Both the position numbers and the translations under genes were made by a program. The notes below the pieces were generated by a model. That model saw nothing but the letters and a program-made list of their open reading frames with translations. It was not told the origin of the DNA and searched no databases. From NCBI RefSeq assembly GCF_000763135.2, contig NZ_JRPR02000001.1, positions 186,001 through 250,000 on the forward strand: a stretch of DNA of 64,000 nt, read 5' to 3'. Source of the stretch: Helicobacter jaachi. GTDB taxonomy: Bacteria > Campylobacterota > Campylobacteria > Campylobacterales > Helicobacteraceae. Shown here in pieces: positions 1-7,322 of this stretch (the first letter of the stretch is position 1; every line of letters begins with the position of its first letter).

Positions 1-163
1 CAATCTTGTATTCACCATTTTTGATTTGCTCTTTGATTTGCTCTGCTTTTGAGAGCTGCACTTCCTCTTTTTCTTTTACTTCATTGCTTTCATTTTGTTT
101 ATTAAGCGCGTCTCTGTTGAGGATTGTTGCGGCTTGCACGCCCGTATTTACACCATTTACCAT
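1..163 (-). CDS. flgM: Probable anti-sigma-28 factor FlgM, N-terminal part (runs off the left edge)
   Basis: Reading the minus strand from ATG at 163 gives about 54 codons open to the window edge. The protein begins MVNGVNTGVQAATILNRD and continues through a charged Lys/Glu-rich stretch into KAEQIKEQIKNGEYKI. That last segment is the start of the FlgM sigma-28-binding region as I know it from Helicobacter (compare NNQYKIDLHKTSEK in H. pylori). FlgM holds FliA inactive until the flagellar hook is complete. A strong ribosome site, AAAGGAG, lies about 7 bases before the ATG. The C-terminal half is outside the window, so the assignment rests on the N-terminus and the NGEYKI motif. The plus-strand reading frame over the same bases is a shadow. 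Confidence 0.7.
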   Translation of the reverse strand, partial: MVNGVNTGVQAATILNRDALNKQNESNEVKEKEEVQLSKAEQIKEQIKNGEYKI

Positions 164-242
164 AGGACACTCCTTTTTAAGTGATTTAATGCCAAATCGA
201 CTAAATTATAAAAAACTTTAGTCTTTAGAGCATAATTTTTCA

Positions 243-431
243 TTATTTCACATATCCTTGCATTTCTTGCTTAAAGTCTTTAAGCGTTGTGACATTTTTA
301 GGGGTTTCTGAGCTAAAAAGTGGCTTATTTGCATCGGCGCGATAAGTCCAAATCCCAAGCAGCAAGAGCGCATATAAAAGCGCCACAAAGCTAAGTGTAG
401 GGCAAAGCCAGTTTTTTAAATTCGTGTTCAT
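243..431 (-). CDS. Small single-pass membrane protein, function unknown
   Basis: This 62-residue protein has one clear hydrophobic segment (about residues 10-29, SFVALLYALLLLGIWTYR). It is followed by a polar tail of about 30 residues ending in EMQGYVK. A textbook AGGAGG ribosome site lies 5-6 bases before the ATG at 431, which is the main reason to call it real. It lies downstream of nothing on its own strand except the intergenic repeat at about 493-560, and flgM follows it on the same strand after about 80 bases. I do not recognise the family. The short tail and single helix suggest an accessory subunit of a membrane complex, but that is a guess. Confidence 0.6.
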   Translation of the reverse strand: MNTNLKNWLCPTLSFVALLYALLLLGIWTYRADANKPLFSSETPKNVTTLKDFKQEMQGYVK

Positions 432-492
432 ACAACCTCCTAAAAATATAAAAAGCTAGATTCTATAAATCGGGCTTATCATCGCTATTTTT

Positions 493-560
493 ATAGAATC
501 TAACCTCAAAAAAAACAAGTCGATAGATGCTTAAAGCAGCCACGCCCAAAGCATAGCAAA
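493..560. repeat. Partial copy of a dispersed intergenic repeat
   Basis: The segment begins ATAGAATCTAACC, then an A-rich stretch, then AAGT(C/T)GATAGATGCTTAAA and GCAGC. The same series of words recurs at 4698 and, with changes, at 34534. The hairpin half of the element is missing or degenerate here. It lies in the 240-base gap between two divergent genes. Confidence 0.5.
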
Positions 561-671
561 AACAATGCCAAAGGATTGCAAAGGGAGTATTTTAACATCT
601 CTATTAAAATTTTTATATTAGAATCTGCGCTTTTAGCTCAAAATAAGACAATCTAAAGGTATTAATCACAA

Positions 672-1901
672 ATGAAAAAACTATTTTTCCTTATGAGTAT
701 ATGCGGCACTTTATGCTTTGGTGCGACTGCGCATAGCCAGGCTTGGGGGGCGGGCTATACATTCTTTGCTTTTTTTCAAAAATACAATATCCCAACAAGT
801 GTCTATTATAATCTTTCAGCCAAAGATAGGGAGCTTATTTCAGAAGTGTATGCGGGCGTTACTTACTACACGCTTTTAGATGATAATGGAGGCTTGCTGC
901 AAGCGCTCATTCCCATAGGTGATGGTATGCAAATCCACATTTTCAAGCGCAATGGCGAATATGTGCTTGATTTCACGCCTATGATTTATTTTGAGCAAGA
1001 GCAAACCATAAGCCTCTCTATCCAGAAGTCCCCCTATCAAGATTTGCTTGAAATGACTAATGATAACGGCTTGGTGAGCGAGTTTCTTAACGCTTATAAA
1101 AATAGTGTCAATTTTAGAAATATGTTAAAAAATGATAGATTAGCAGTAATTTATGAGCGCAAGTATCGCCTTGGCAAGCCTTTGAAAAACGCAAGAGTAA
1201 AGGCTGCGGTGGTAGAGATTAATAAAAAATTACATTATATCTTTAGCTTCAATGGACGCTATTACAATAAAGAGGGCAAGGAGATTCAGGGCTTTTTGCT
1301 CCAAACTCCCGTAGCAGGCGCTAGAATAAGCTCAAGATTTTCACTTGGTAGGCGACACCCCATACTTGGCACGATTCGCCCACACTATGGCGTGGATTAT
1401 GCCGCTCCTAAAGGCACACCCATCGTGGCTGCTGCCGATGGCGTGGTGATTTATGCAAGCAAAAGGGGCGGATATGGCAATCTTATTGAGATTGTGCATG
1501 GAAATAACCTTAAAACCCTCTATGCGCATATGAATTCCTTTGCTGCGGGCATAAGGGTGGGTAAAAAAGTCAAAAGAGGGCAGCTTATTGGGCGAGTTGG
1601 CTCAACGGGGCTAAGCACAGGACCGCATTTACACTTTGGGCTTTATCGCAATAATGTGCCAATTAATCCCCTCTCAAGCGTTAAATCTGTAAGCAAAGAG
1701 CTACAAGGCAAGGATAAGCAAGCCTTTAATGCGCTTGTTTCGCATTTCACGCCCATTTTGCAAAATGCCCTAGAAAATAAGACTAATACTATTAGCGCAA
1801 ACGAGAATCTTAATACTCCAAATGAGCCAGAGCAAATGATAGAAAATCCAAATAATCAAACCAATCTAGATTCTCAAATCCCTACTCAAGATAAGCCATG
1901 A
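672..1901 (+). CDS. csd3: Cell-shape M23 metallopeptidase Csd3/HdpA
   Basis: A periplasmic zinc peptidase of family M23, 409 residues; the H. pylori Csd3/HdpA (HP0506) is of nearly the same size. In H. pylori the enzyme trims peptidoglycan as a D,D-carboxypeptidase and endopeptidase and is needed for helical shape. Visible here are a signal peptide (MKKLFFLMSICGTLCFGATA), a long N-terminal region that in Csd3 blocks the active site, and the M23 domain at about residues 215-345. The zinc ligands are in HYGVD (His about 238, Asp about 242) and HLH (about 319-321), with GTPIVAAADG between them. A polar Asn/Gln-rich tail follows residue 370. It overlaps the Nudix gene by ATGA, so the two are co-transcribed. 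The ribosome site is weak (AAAGG, about 12 bases upstream). Confidence 0.9.
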   Translation: MKKLFFLMSICGTLCFGATAHSQAWGAGYTFFAFFQKYNIPTSVYYNLSAKDRELISEVYAGVTYYTLLDDNGGLLQALIPIGDGMQIHIFKRNGEYVLDFTPMIYFEQEQTISLSIQKSPYQDLLEMTNDNGLVSEFLNAYKNSVNFRNMLKNDRLAVIYERKYRLGKPLKNARVKAAVVEINKKLHYIFSFNGRYYNKEGKEIQGFLLQTPVAGARISSRFSLGRRHPILGTIRPHYGVDYAAPKGTPIVAAADGVVIYASKRGGYGNLIEIVHGNNLKTLYAHMNSFAAGIRVGKKVKRGQLIGRVGSTGLSTGPHLHFGLYRNNVPINPLSSVKSVSKELQGKDKQAFNALVSHFTPILQNALENKTNTISANENLNTPNEPEQMIENPNNQTNLDSQIPTQDKP

Positions 1902-2539
1902 AACATCTTCTCTCCCCACTTTCTCATATCAGCAATGTAAGTTTTTGTGAGTGCGTAGATTCTAAGTATGTAAAAGCTCTGCGCATGCTCTATAGTGAAA
2001 ATGGTATAAGTCGCTCGTGGGATTTTATTCACAGCCTAGATTCTGTAGCCATTGTGCTTTATCATAGGCAAAAAGATAGTCTGCTTTTTGTGAAGCAGTT
2101 TCGCCCAGCCGTGTTTGTGCGCACGCTAGAAAATTATAATGCAATCCAAGAGCTTACCCAAGATATGCTGCAATCTGGCTATACTTTTGAGCTATGCGCG
2201 GGACTTGTGGATAAGGCGGGGAAAAGTTTAGAGCAGATTGCTAAAGAGGAAGTGCAGGAGGAATGTGGCTATTGTGTGCGCGCTTTGGAGAAAATTGGCG
2301 CGTTTGTTACCGCAGTAGGGCATAGTGGGGCTAAGCAAACGCTTTTTTATGCAAGCATTAGCGAGGTAGATAGGGTAAGTGAGGGTGGTGGCATTGATGG
2401 TGAGGTGATAGAAAATATCTTTGTGCCAGTGAGCGAATTGGAATCTTTTATAGAAAATGCGCATATTACTAAAACACCGGGCTTAGGCTTTGGCGTGCTG
2501 TGGTTTTTGCGTCATTATGAGAGATTAAAGAAAATATAA
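1898..2539 (+). CDS. Nudix hydrolase, NUDT14-like nucleotide-sugar diphosphatase
   Basis: A 213-residue Nudix protein. The Nudix box runs from GLVDKAGKSLEQIAKEE into VQEECGY at about residues 95-120, with the Lys-Glu-Glu..Glu-Glu core that binds magnesium. Segments such as SWDFIHSLDSVAIVLYH, FVKQFRPAVFV, FELCAGLVDKAGKSLE and TKTPGLGFGVLWFL closely match what I remember of human NUDT14. NUDT14 hydrolyses UDP-glucose and ADP-ribose, so a nucleotide-sugar diphosphatase is the best call; the substrate is inferred. It overlaps csd3 by 4 bases and is followed 12 bases later by the pgbA-like gene, forming an operon with cell-envelope genes. Confidence 0.8.
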   Translation: MKHLLSPLSHISNVSFCECVDSKYVKALRMLYSENGISRSWDFIHSLDSVAIVLYHRQKDSLLFVKQFRPAVFVRTLENYNAIQELTQDMLQSGYTFELCAGLVDKAGKSLEQIAKEEVQEECGYCVRALEKIGAFVTAVGHSGAKQTLFYASISEVDRVSEGGGIDGEVIENIFVPVSELESFIENAHITKTPGLGFGVLWFLRHYERLKKI

Positions 2540-2551
2540 AAGGGAGCGTGC

Positions 2552-3298
2552 ATGCGGATTTTCAATATATCCTTCTTGTGCTTGTCTTTGCTTTATGGCA
2601 TTGATACTGCGCCTGTGAATGAGCGTATAGAGAGCGCGAATGCAAAAGAGATTAGCTTTTATGCAAATAGGCTTAAAGTAGGAGAGAGCGGCATTGTGCT
2701 TACAGAGCAGCAAGGATATGAGATGATTATCGCTTCAGCTGTGATTACGCGCATTGAGGGTGATAGGGCGTATGCGAGTATCGCGCCATTTAGTAATATT
2801 GAGCAAAAATATCTGCCCACGCCCCAAGCTAGTCCCAAAGAGGGCGATAAAGTTATCTTTGGTGGATTCTATAATAGAGCCATTGCCATTGCGCCTAATC
2901 AAGAAAGCTATAATAAGATTCTATCTAGTGCAAGCAATGTGAGCTTTTCTCACATTGATTTATTTGCAGCGTTTTTAGCCAAAGATGGCATCAATGACCC
3001 AAAGCCCAAGCATTTGCGCGCATTTTGTAATGCCTATAGTATAGGTTTAGTGTATGTATTTGCCTCAAATGGCATTAATGTGCTTGATTGCCAGAGTTTT
3101 GCCATTCTTGAAGTTCTAAGCGCGCAAGATGTGCAAGATAAGCAAACACAAGCTCCATTTTTCTCACGCATTCCCAATATCAACACCGGCTCGCTTGCTA
3201 GTAAATTACGCTCGAAAAAATCGCGCCAATATTTTAGCTACTATGATGATTTGCTCTCCCCTAGCCTTAGAGCCTACAAGCTTACGCATAAGGAGTGA
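2552..3298 (+). CDS. PgbA-like N-terminal-domain protein
   Basis: A 248-residue secreted protein with a short hydrophobic N-terminus (MRIFNISFLCLSLLYGI). It sits between the Nudix gene and glcD, the place of plasminogen-binding protein PgbA (HP0508) in H. pylori. The body (FYANRLKVGESGIVL, ASAVITRIEGDRA, EGDKVIFGGFYNRA) looks like the conserved PgbA N-terminal domain. H. pylori PgbA is about 450 residues, and its lysine-rich C-terminal part is the one linked to plasminogen. That part is absent here: the protein ends soon after a basic stretch (SKLRSKKSRQYF). The family call is by context and similarity; plasminogen binding should not be assumed. The ribosome site AAGGGAG precedes the ATG. Confidence 0.7.
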   Translation: MRIFNISFLCLSLLYGIDTAPVNERIESANAKEISFYANRLKVGESGIVLTEQQGYEMIIASAVITRIEGDRAYASIAPFSNIEQKYLPTPQASPKEGDKVIFGGFYNRAIAIAPNQESYNKILSSASNVSFSHIDLFAAFLAKDGINDPKPKHLRAFCNAYSIGLVYVFASNGINVLDCQSFAILEVLSAQDVQDKQTQAPFFSRIPNINTGSLASKLRSKKSRQYFSYYDDLLSPSLRAYKLTHKE

Positions 3299-3300
3299 AC

Positions 3301-4695
3301 ATGCTGCACAAACGCCATATACAAGCCATTAAGCAAATGGTTGGGATAGAGAATTGCTATGATGATAAGGCGCATTTGGTAGCGTATTGCTATGATGCTA
3401 CACGCGAACGCTACGAGCCTGATGCAGTGGTATTTCCGCGTAATGAACAAGATGTGAGCGCTGTTTTATCATATTGCAATGACCAAAAAATCTCCATAAT
3501 CCCACGAGGTGCGGGCAGTGGATTCACAGGTGGGGCATTGCCTGTACGCGGAGGCATTGTGCTAGCTATGGAGCGATATTTTAATAAGATTTTAGAAATT
3601 GATGAGAAAAATCTCATCGCGCGCGTGCAGCCCGGTGTGGTGAATAAGGCTTTTCAAGAGGCTGTCGAAGCGCGTGGATTATTCTATCCGCCAGACCCTG
3701 CGAGCCAAGATTATAGCACGCTTGGTGGGAATGTTAGCGAAAATGCCGGCGGTATGCGCGCGGCAAAGTATGGCATTACTAAAGATTATGTGATGGCGTT
3801 GCGCGCGGTGCTGCCAAACGGCGATATAATCCGCGCGGGTAAAAAGACTATTAAAGATGTGGCAGGCTTTAATGTGGCAGGGATTTTGATAGCTAGTGAA
3901 GGCTCACTTGCTGTGATTACAGAAATCACGCTAAAACTTATTGCTAAGCCAAAGCTTACCCGCTCGGCTATGGGCGTGTTTAATGATATAGAATCTGCGA
4001 TGAATGCGGTGTATAAAAGTATGGCAAGCGGCGTTACACCTGTGGCAATGGAGTTTTTGGATAATTTAAGCATTCGCGCAGTGGAGGAGAAATTTCATAA
4101 AGGCTTGCCCACTGATGCGGGCGCTATCCTCATTACACAAGTCGATGGGGATTTGAGTGAGCAGCTAGATTCTGCGCTTAGTATTTTGGAGCAGCGGTTT
4201 AAAGAAAATGGCTGCACGCATTTTAAAATCGCGCAAGATGAGCAAGAGGCGGCGGATTTGTGGTTTGCAAGGCGCAATGTAAGCCAAAGTATTACTATTT
4301 ATGGCAAAAAAAAGCTTAATGAAGATATTACCGTGCCACGCTCTGCTCTGCCAGAATTGTTATCGCGCATTATGGAATTAAGCAAGCAATATGGCTTTAA
4401 AATCCCTTGTTTTGGGCATACAGGTGATGGAAATGTGCATGTAAATGTGATGGTGCCAGACCCAAGCGATGTAGAGAATCTAAAAAAGGGCTATGAGTGC
4501 ATAGAGGAGATTTTTAAAGTGGCTATTGCATTAGAGGGGACGCTTAGCGGGGAGCATGGCATAGGGCTTTCAAAAGCGCCTTTTATGCGACTAGCTTTTA
4601 GCGAGGCGGAAATGAATTTATTTGCTAATATCAAAAAAGCCTTTGACCCAAATAATATTTTAAATCCCGGCAAAATGGGACTTTGTATGGAGTGA
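3301..4695 (+). CDS. glcD: FAD-linked oxidase GlcD (glycolate / D-2-hydroxyacid dehydrogenase subunit)
   Basis: A 464-residue flavoprotein of the GlcD / D-lactate dehydrogenase family, which oxidises 2-hydroxyacids and passes electrons to the respiratory chain. The N-terminal FAD-binding domain shows PRGAGSGFTGGALPVRGG (about 69-86) and PPDPASQDYSTLGGNVSENA. The C-terminal domain has the metal-site motifs GHTGDGNVHVN and GEHGIGLSKAPF, and the usual end NPGKMGL. A GTG at 3295 is also in frame, but AAGGAG at 3290-3294 is correctly spaced (6 bases) only for the ATG at 3301, so I use that. It is the last gene of the csd3-glcD operon and is followed by a repeat containing a strong hairpin. Confidence 0.9.
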   Translation: MLHKRHIQAIKQMVGIENCYDDKAHLVAYCYDATRERYEPDAVVFPRNEQDVSAVLSYCNDQKISIIPRGAGSGFTGGALPVRGGIVLAMERYFNKILEIDEKNLIARVQPGVVNKAFQEAVEARGLFYPPDPASQDYSTLGGNVSENAGGMRAAKYGITKDYVMALRAVLPNGDIIRAGKKTIKDVAGFNVAGILIASEGSLAVITEITLKLIAKPKLTRSAMGVFNDIESAMNAVYKSMASGVTPVAMEFLDNLSIRAVEEKFHKGLPTDAGAILITQVDGDLSEQLDSALSILEQRFKENGCTHFKIAQDEQEAADLWFARRNVSQSITIYGKKKLNEDITVPRSALPELLSRIMELSKQYGFKIPCFGHTGDGNVHVNVMVPDPSDVENLKKGYECIEEIFKVAIALEGTLSGEHGIGLSKAPFMRLAFSEAEMNLFANIKKAFDPNNILNPGKMGLCME

Positions 4696-4697
4696 TT

Positions 4698-4840
4698 TAT
4701 AGAATCTAACCTAAAAAAATAAGTTGATAGATGCTTAAAGCAGCTATAACTTTATACTTTAGGCGCAAATGTGAGCTTTGCTTACATTTGTAAGACCACG
4801 CGGCTTTTTGTTAAAAAAGCAACAGCGTGGGAATCATGGA
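4698..4840. repeat. Dispersed intergenic repeat with hairpins (copy 2)
   Basis: This copy fills most of the gap between convergent genes. Its modules, in order, are ATAGAATCTAACC, the AAGTTGATAGATGCTTAAAG word, ACTTTATACTTTAGGCG, a first hairpin (CAAATGT at about 4767-4773 pairing with ACATTTG at about 4784-4790) and a second long hairpin at 4796-4830. It ends near GGAATCTAG. The other copies share the order, but the loop and stem bases change in a paired way. Confidence 0.7.
4796..4830. terminator. Strong hairpin, likely bidirectional terminator
   Basis: CCACGC (4796-4801) pairs with GCGTGG (4825-4830), and inside it GCTTTTT (4803-4809) pairs with AAAAAGC (4814-4820) around a 4-base loop. 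It lies between the ends of glcD (plus strand) and the 4906-5526 gene (minus strand), so it could end transcripts from both sides. Confidence 0.6.
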
Positions 4841-4905
4841 ATCTAGTGCCAGATTCTAACCCATAATTGGCTTAAAGCTAACTCACAAATGCGGCTTTAT
4901 AGAAT

Positions 4906-5526
4906 CTAGTGCGTGAAAATAACATAAGATTGCGTATTTTCATAAAATGCTTTTGGGAATAGATACGCACCTTTGAAAGCAGGCACATCAATGTAATCAT
5001 AGGCTAAATTTAGCTTAATATGCGGGGCAAAAATGCGCTCTAAAAGTGTAGTGCAATAGAGTGCTTTAGCATCTGTGCTTAAAATAAAGCTCTCTCCAAG
5101 CCATAAGGGCGCTTCGAGCGCGATTTTATCTCTTTGCTGCGTGGAGAGCGCAAATCGCTTAATGGCAATTTTGCGCGCATGGGAGAGAAACTCATCAAAT
5201 GAGCTAAGGATTACTTGATTTGGCTTTTTAGGATTGTCATCAGGTGTAGCGTGCAGGATAATAATGGGCTGCGTGGAGATGACTAAGCCAATATGCGTAT
5301 AATCGTGGTGGCTTAGCTTTTCAATGACTGCAGATTCTATGCCTACGCCTTTGCGCAAGATAATATCGCCAACCTCAAGTGCGGGGAGATTATAGAGCTG
5401 CTTTGGGCTAAGTGTGTGTGAATATTCTGCAGAGAGTGTAGGGAGAAAAAGCAGCACAAGGGCTAGCACGCCACCAATGCTGCTAATAAGAATAAGGAGC
5501 TTAGAGCTTAATTTTCCATTCATCAT
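4906..5526 (-). CDS. YiiX/YebB-like NlpC/P60-fold protein
   Basis: A 206-residue exported or membrane-anchored protein with one N-terminal hydrophobic segment (LLILISSIGGVLALVLLFLP). The rest follows the circularly permuted papain-fold family of E. coli YiiX/YebB (DUF830). The sequence shows LEVGDIILRKG, then the probable catalytic His in DYTHIGLV, LHATP, and a late Cys in ALYCTTLLERIF. Members are thought to act on peptidoglycan or lipid-linked amide bonds; the substrate is unknown. TTG 5529, ATG 5526 and ATG 5523 are all possible starts and none has a good ribosome site. The gene overlaps the 3' end of the upstream lipoprotein gene by about 25 bases, so translation is probably coupled. Confidence 0.7.
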   Translation of the reverse strand: MMNGKLSSKLLILISSIGGVLALVLLFLPTLSAEYSHTLSPKQLYNLPALEVGDIILRKGVGIESAVIEKLSHHDYTHIGLVISTQPIIILHATPDDNPKKPNQVILSSFDEFLSHARKIAIKRFALSTQQRDKIALEAPLWLGESFILSTDAKALYCTTLLERIFAPHIKLNLAYDYIDVPAFKGAYLFPKAFYENTQSYVIFTH

Positions 5527-5902
5527 CAACTTTAATGACTTTTACTTGCTCGGTATCCTCATTGCCATCTTCAAATTTTATGCGTAGCACGACAACGCCT
5601 GTTTTTTCTTTAATATCTTCAGAAATCATCTCAACACTTTTAAGCCCACCAGCATTTTGCGCCTTTTGCTTTGCCTCTGCTGCGCCTGCTTTGAGTTTGC
5701 CCTCAAGCATTTCTTTCATACCTACTTCTTCAGCCTTTTCTGGTAAATCAATATATCCTAATAGCTTATCGCCATTGCCTTTATATACATCTTCCATAAA
5801 CGCTACAGCTACATCTTTAGGTGTATTCTCTCCGCAAGCTGTCAAAAATACACTTATAATTATCGCCCCTAGAGCTAATCCTAATGTCTTTAAGCCTTTC
5901 AT
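5501..5902 (-). CDS. Lipoprotein with DUF4878-like domain
   Basis: A 133-residue protein with a lipoprotein signal (LGALIIS-type hydrophobic core, then LTAC; Cys about 22 from the chosen start). The mature part has VAVAFMEDVYKGNGDKLLGYI, an Ala/Lys/Glu-rich helix, and a C-terminal strand pattern ending VKVIKVDDEWKIKL. This is the layout of DUF4878 / NTF2-like lipoproteins of unknown role. A longer frame starts at 5923, but GGAGG at 5912-5916 is spaced 9 bases from the ATG at 5902, so I choose 5902. It is co-transcribed with the downstream YiiX-like gene. Confidence 0.75.
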   Translation of the reverse strand: MKGLKTLGLALGAIIISVFLTACGENTPKDVAVAFMEDVYKGNGDKLLGYIDLPEKAEEVGMKEMLEGKLKAGAAEAKQKAQNAGGLKSVEMISEDIKEKTGVVVLRIKFEDGNEDTEQVKVIKVDDEWKIKL

Positions 5903-5977
5903 CTTAGAAAACCTCCAATTCATAAAATAAAATGCGCATAATAATTAAATTCTAGGCTAAAATCAAGTGTTATGCCT

Positions 5978-7141
5978 TTATTTGATTAGTTCTGCTTTGA
6001 GCGCGAAAAAGCCTATAATGCTAAGCACAACACTCATACACACAAGCGCTATAAGTGCGTAAGTAAAGTGGGAGTATATATCATAGATTTTGCCTATGAT
6101 AACAGGTGCGCTTGAGGCGAGTAGATAGCCTACACCTTGTGCCATAGCCGATAGTTGCGTAGCCACTTGTGCATTAGCACTTTTGCTTGAGATAAAAAGC
6201 AAAGCAATGCCAAATAGCCCACCCACAGGGATACCAATAAGAATTGAAGCCAGTATGATAAGCCCTACACTTTGCGCACATAGCAGTATTACAAAGCTTA
6301 TCACATACAGCGCGCAAATGCCTCCAATTGATACATATTTATACTTTTGCCGCATCGCGCCAAATACAAAAGGCACAAGAAATGCGCAAGGTATGATAGT
6401 AGCTTGAGAGAGCAGCATCATATTTGATGCAAATGCCGCAGAATATTTAATGTCCATAATAAAGCTAGGATACCAAGTAAAAAAGCTATACGCAAGGCTA
6501 CTGCAGCACCCCATAAAAAGCGTAATCACCCACGCATTTTTATTGCAAAATAGTGAGCCTTTAACTTGCCGCTTTGTGTGTGCGCGCCAGATTCTATAAT
6601 TTGCCATTTGAGGCAGATAGCTAAGGATAGCTAAAATAGCTAAGATTGCCCAACTCATCATAGCTAAAGGCACAGAAGCAATATGCAAAAGTGGCAAGAT
6701 AAGCGCTACGCCAAGCGCGCTAGAGAGATTAAGCACAAGGCTATAAAGCCCCATTATCTTGGGTATATCGCGCGGAAATTTGGCTTTAATAAAACTTGGC
6801 AGCAGCACATTTGCCACCGCTACGCCACTTCCCATAATGCCAGTGCCAATAAATAGTGCCACACTTCCACCACTTGAGCGCACAAGCTCGCCTATAATGA
6901 TACATAAAAGCCCTACAAACATTAAGCGCGCAGGGTGGAAGTATGCTACCAGAAATGAAATGCTCCCAAAAGCAAGCAGTGGCAGGGAAATAAGCGCACC
7001 AGCTTGAGCCGCACTTAGATGATAAAAATCTTGTATGATGTTAATAGCAGGCGATACAGCCGTGATAGGTGCGCGTAGATTAAGGCTAATAAGCACAACA
7101 GGCAGTAAATTTATAAGAAAGATTTTTTTGCGCGCATTCAA
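5978..7141 (-). CDS. CynX/NimT-family MFS transporter
   Basis: A major-facilitator permease of about 12 membrane helices, 387 residues from the start chosen here. The N-terminal signature (SLNLRAPITAVSPAINII, then LSAAQAGALISLPLLAFG) is that of the CynX/NimT group, which includes the E. coli cyanate-operon permease CynX and the nitroimidazole exporter NimT. The substrate cannot be read from sequence. The frame is open up to 7255, but that start has no ribosome site. A TTG at 7141 has GGAGGA 9 bases before it and gives the family's usual N-terminus (M-NARKKIFLINLLPV), so I prefer it; 7255 remains possible. It diverges from ilvB. Confidence 0.75.
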   Translation of the reverse strand: MNARKKIFLINLLPVVLISLNLRAPITAVSPAINIIQDFYHLSAAQAGALISLPLLAFGSISFLVAYFHPARLMFVGLLCIIIGELVRSSGGSVALFIGTGIMGSGVAVANVLLPSFIKAKFPRDIPKIMGLYSLVLNLSSALGVALILPLLHIASVPLAMMSWAILAILAILSYLPQMANYRIWRAHTKRQVKGSLFCNKNAWVITLFMGCCSSLAYSFFTWYPSFIMDIKYSAAFASNMMLLSQATIIPCAFLVPFVFGAMRQKYKYVSIGGICALYVISFVILLCAQSVGLIILASILIGIPVGGLFGIALLFISSKSANAQVATQLSAMAQGVGYLLASSAPVIIGKIYDIYSHFTYALIALVCMSVVLSIIGFFALKAELIK

Positions 7142-7271
7142 TGACTTAAATCCTCCAAATAACGATAATCCAAAGCCTCCAAGCCTTAGGGCATTGTATA
7201 AATTAAGGATAAATATTTGAAAAATCTCATTTTCGCACACGCATATTAATTGCATTATCAGGCAAAATTGG

Positions 7272-7277
7272 TATGAT
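7272..7277 (+). promoter_or_regulatory. Possible -10 box for ilvB
   Basis: TATGAT lies about 50 bases before the ilvB start in the gap to the divergent transporter. No -35 is evident, which is usual for Helicobacter sigma-80 promoters. Confidence 0.35.
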
Positions 7278-7322
7278 GTGCGTTTTTTAAATAATATGGA
7301 GTTTTACTTTAAGGAAGAATTG

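Noticed and set aside
6-221. 71-residue plus-strand ORF at the left edge
   Set aside because: It is antisense to the start of flgM, which has a proper ribosome site and a recognisable FlgM segment.
3295-3300. GTG at 3295 as the glcD start
   Set aside because: AAGGAG ends one base before it, too close; the ATG at 3301 has normal spacing.
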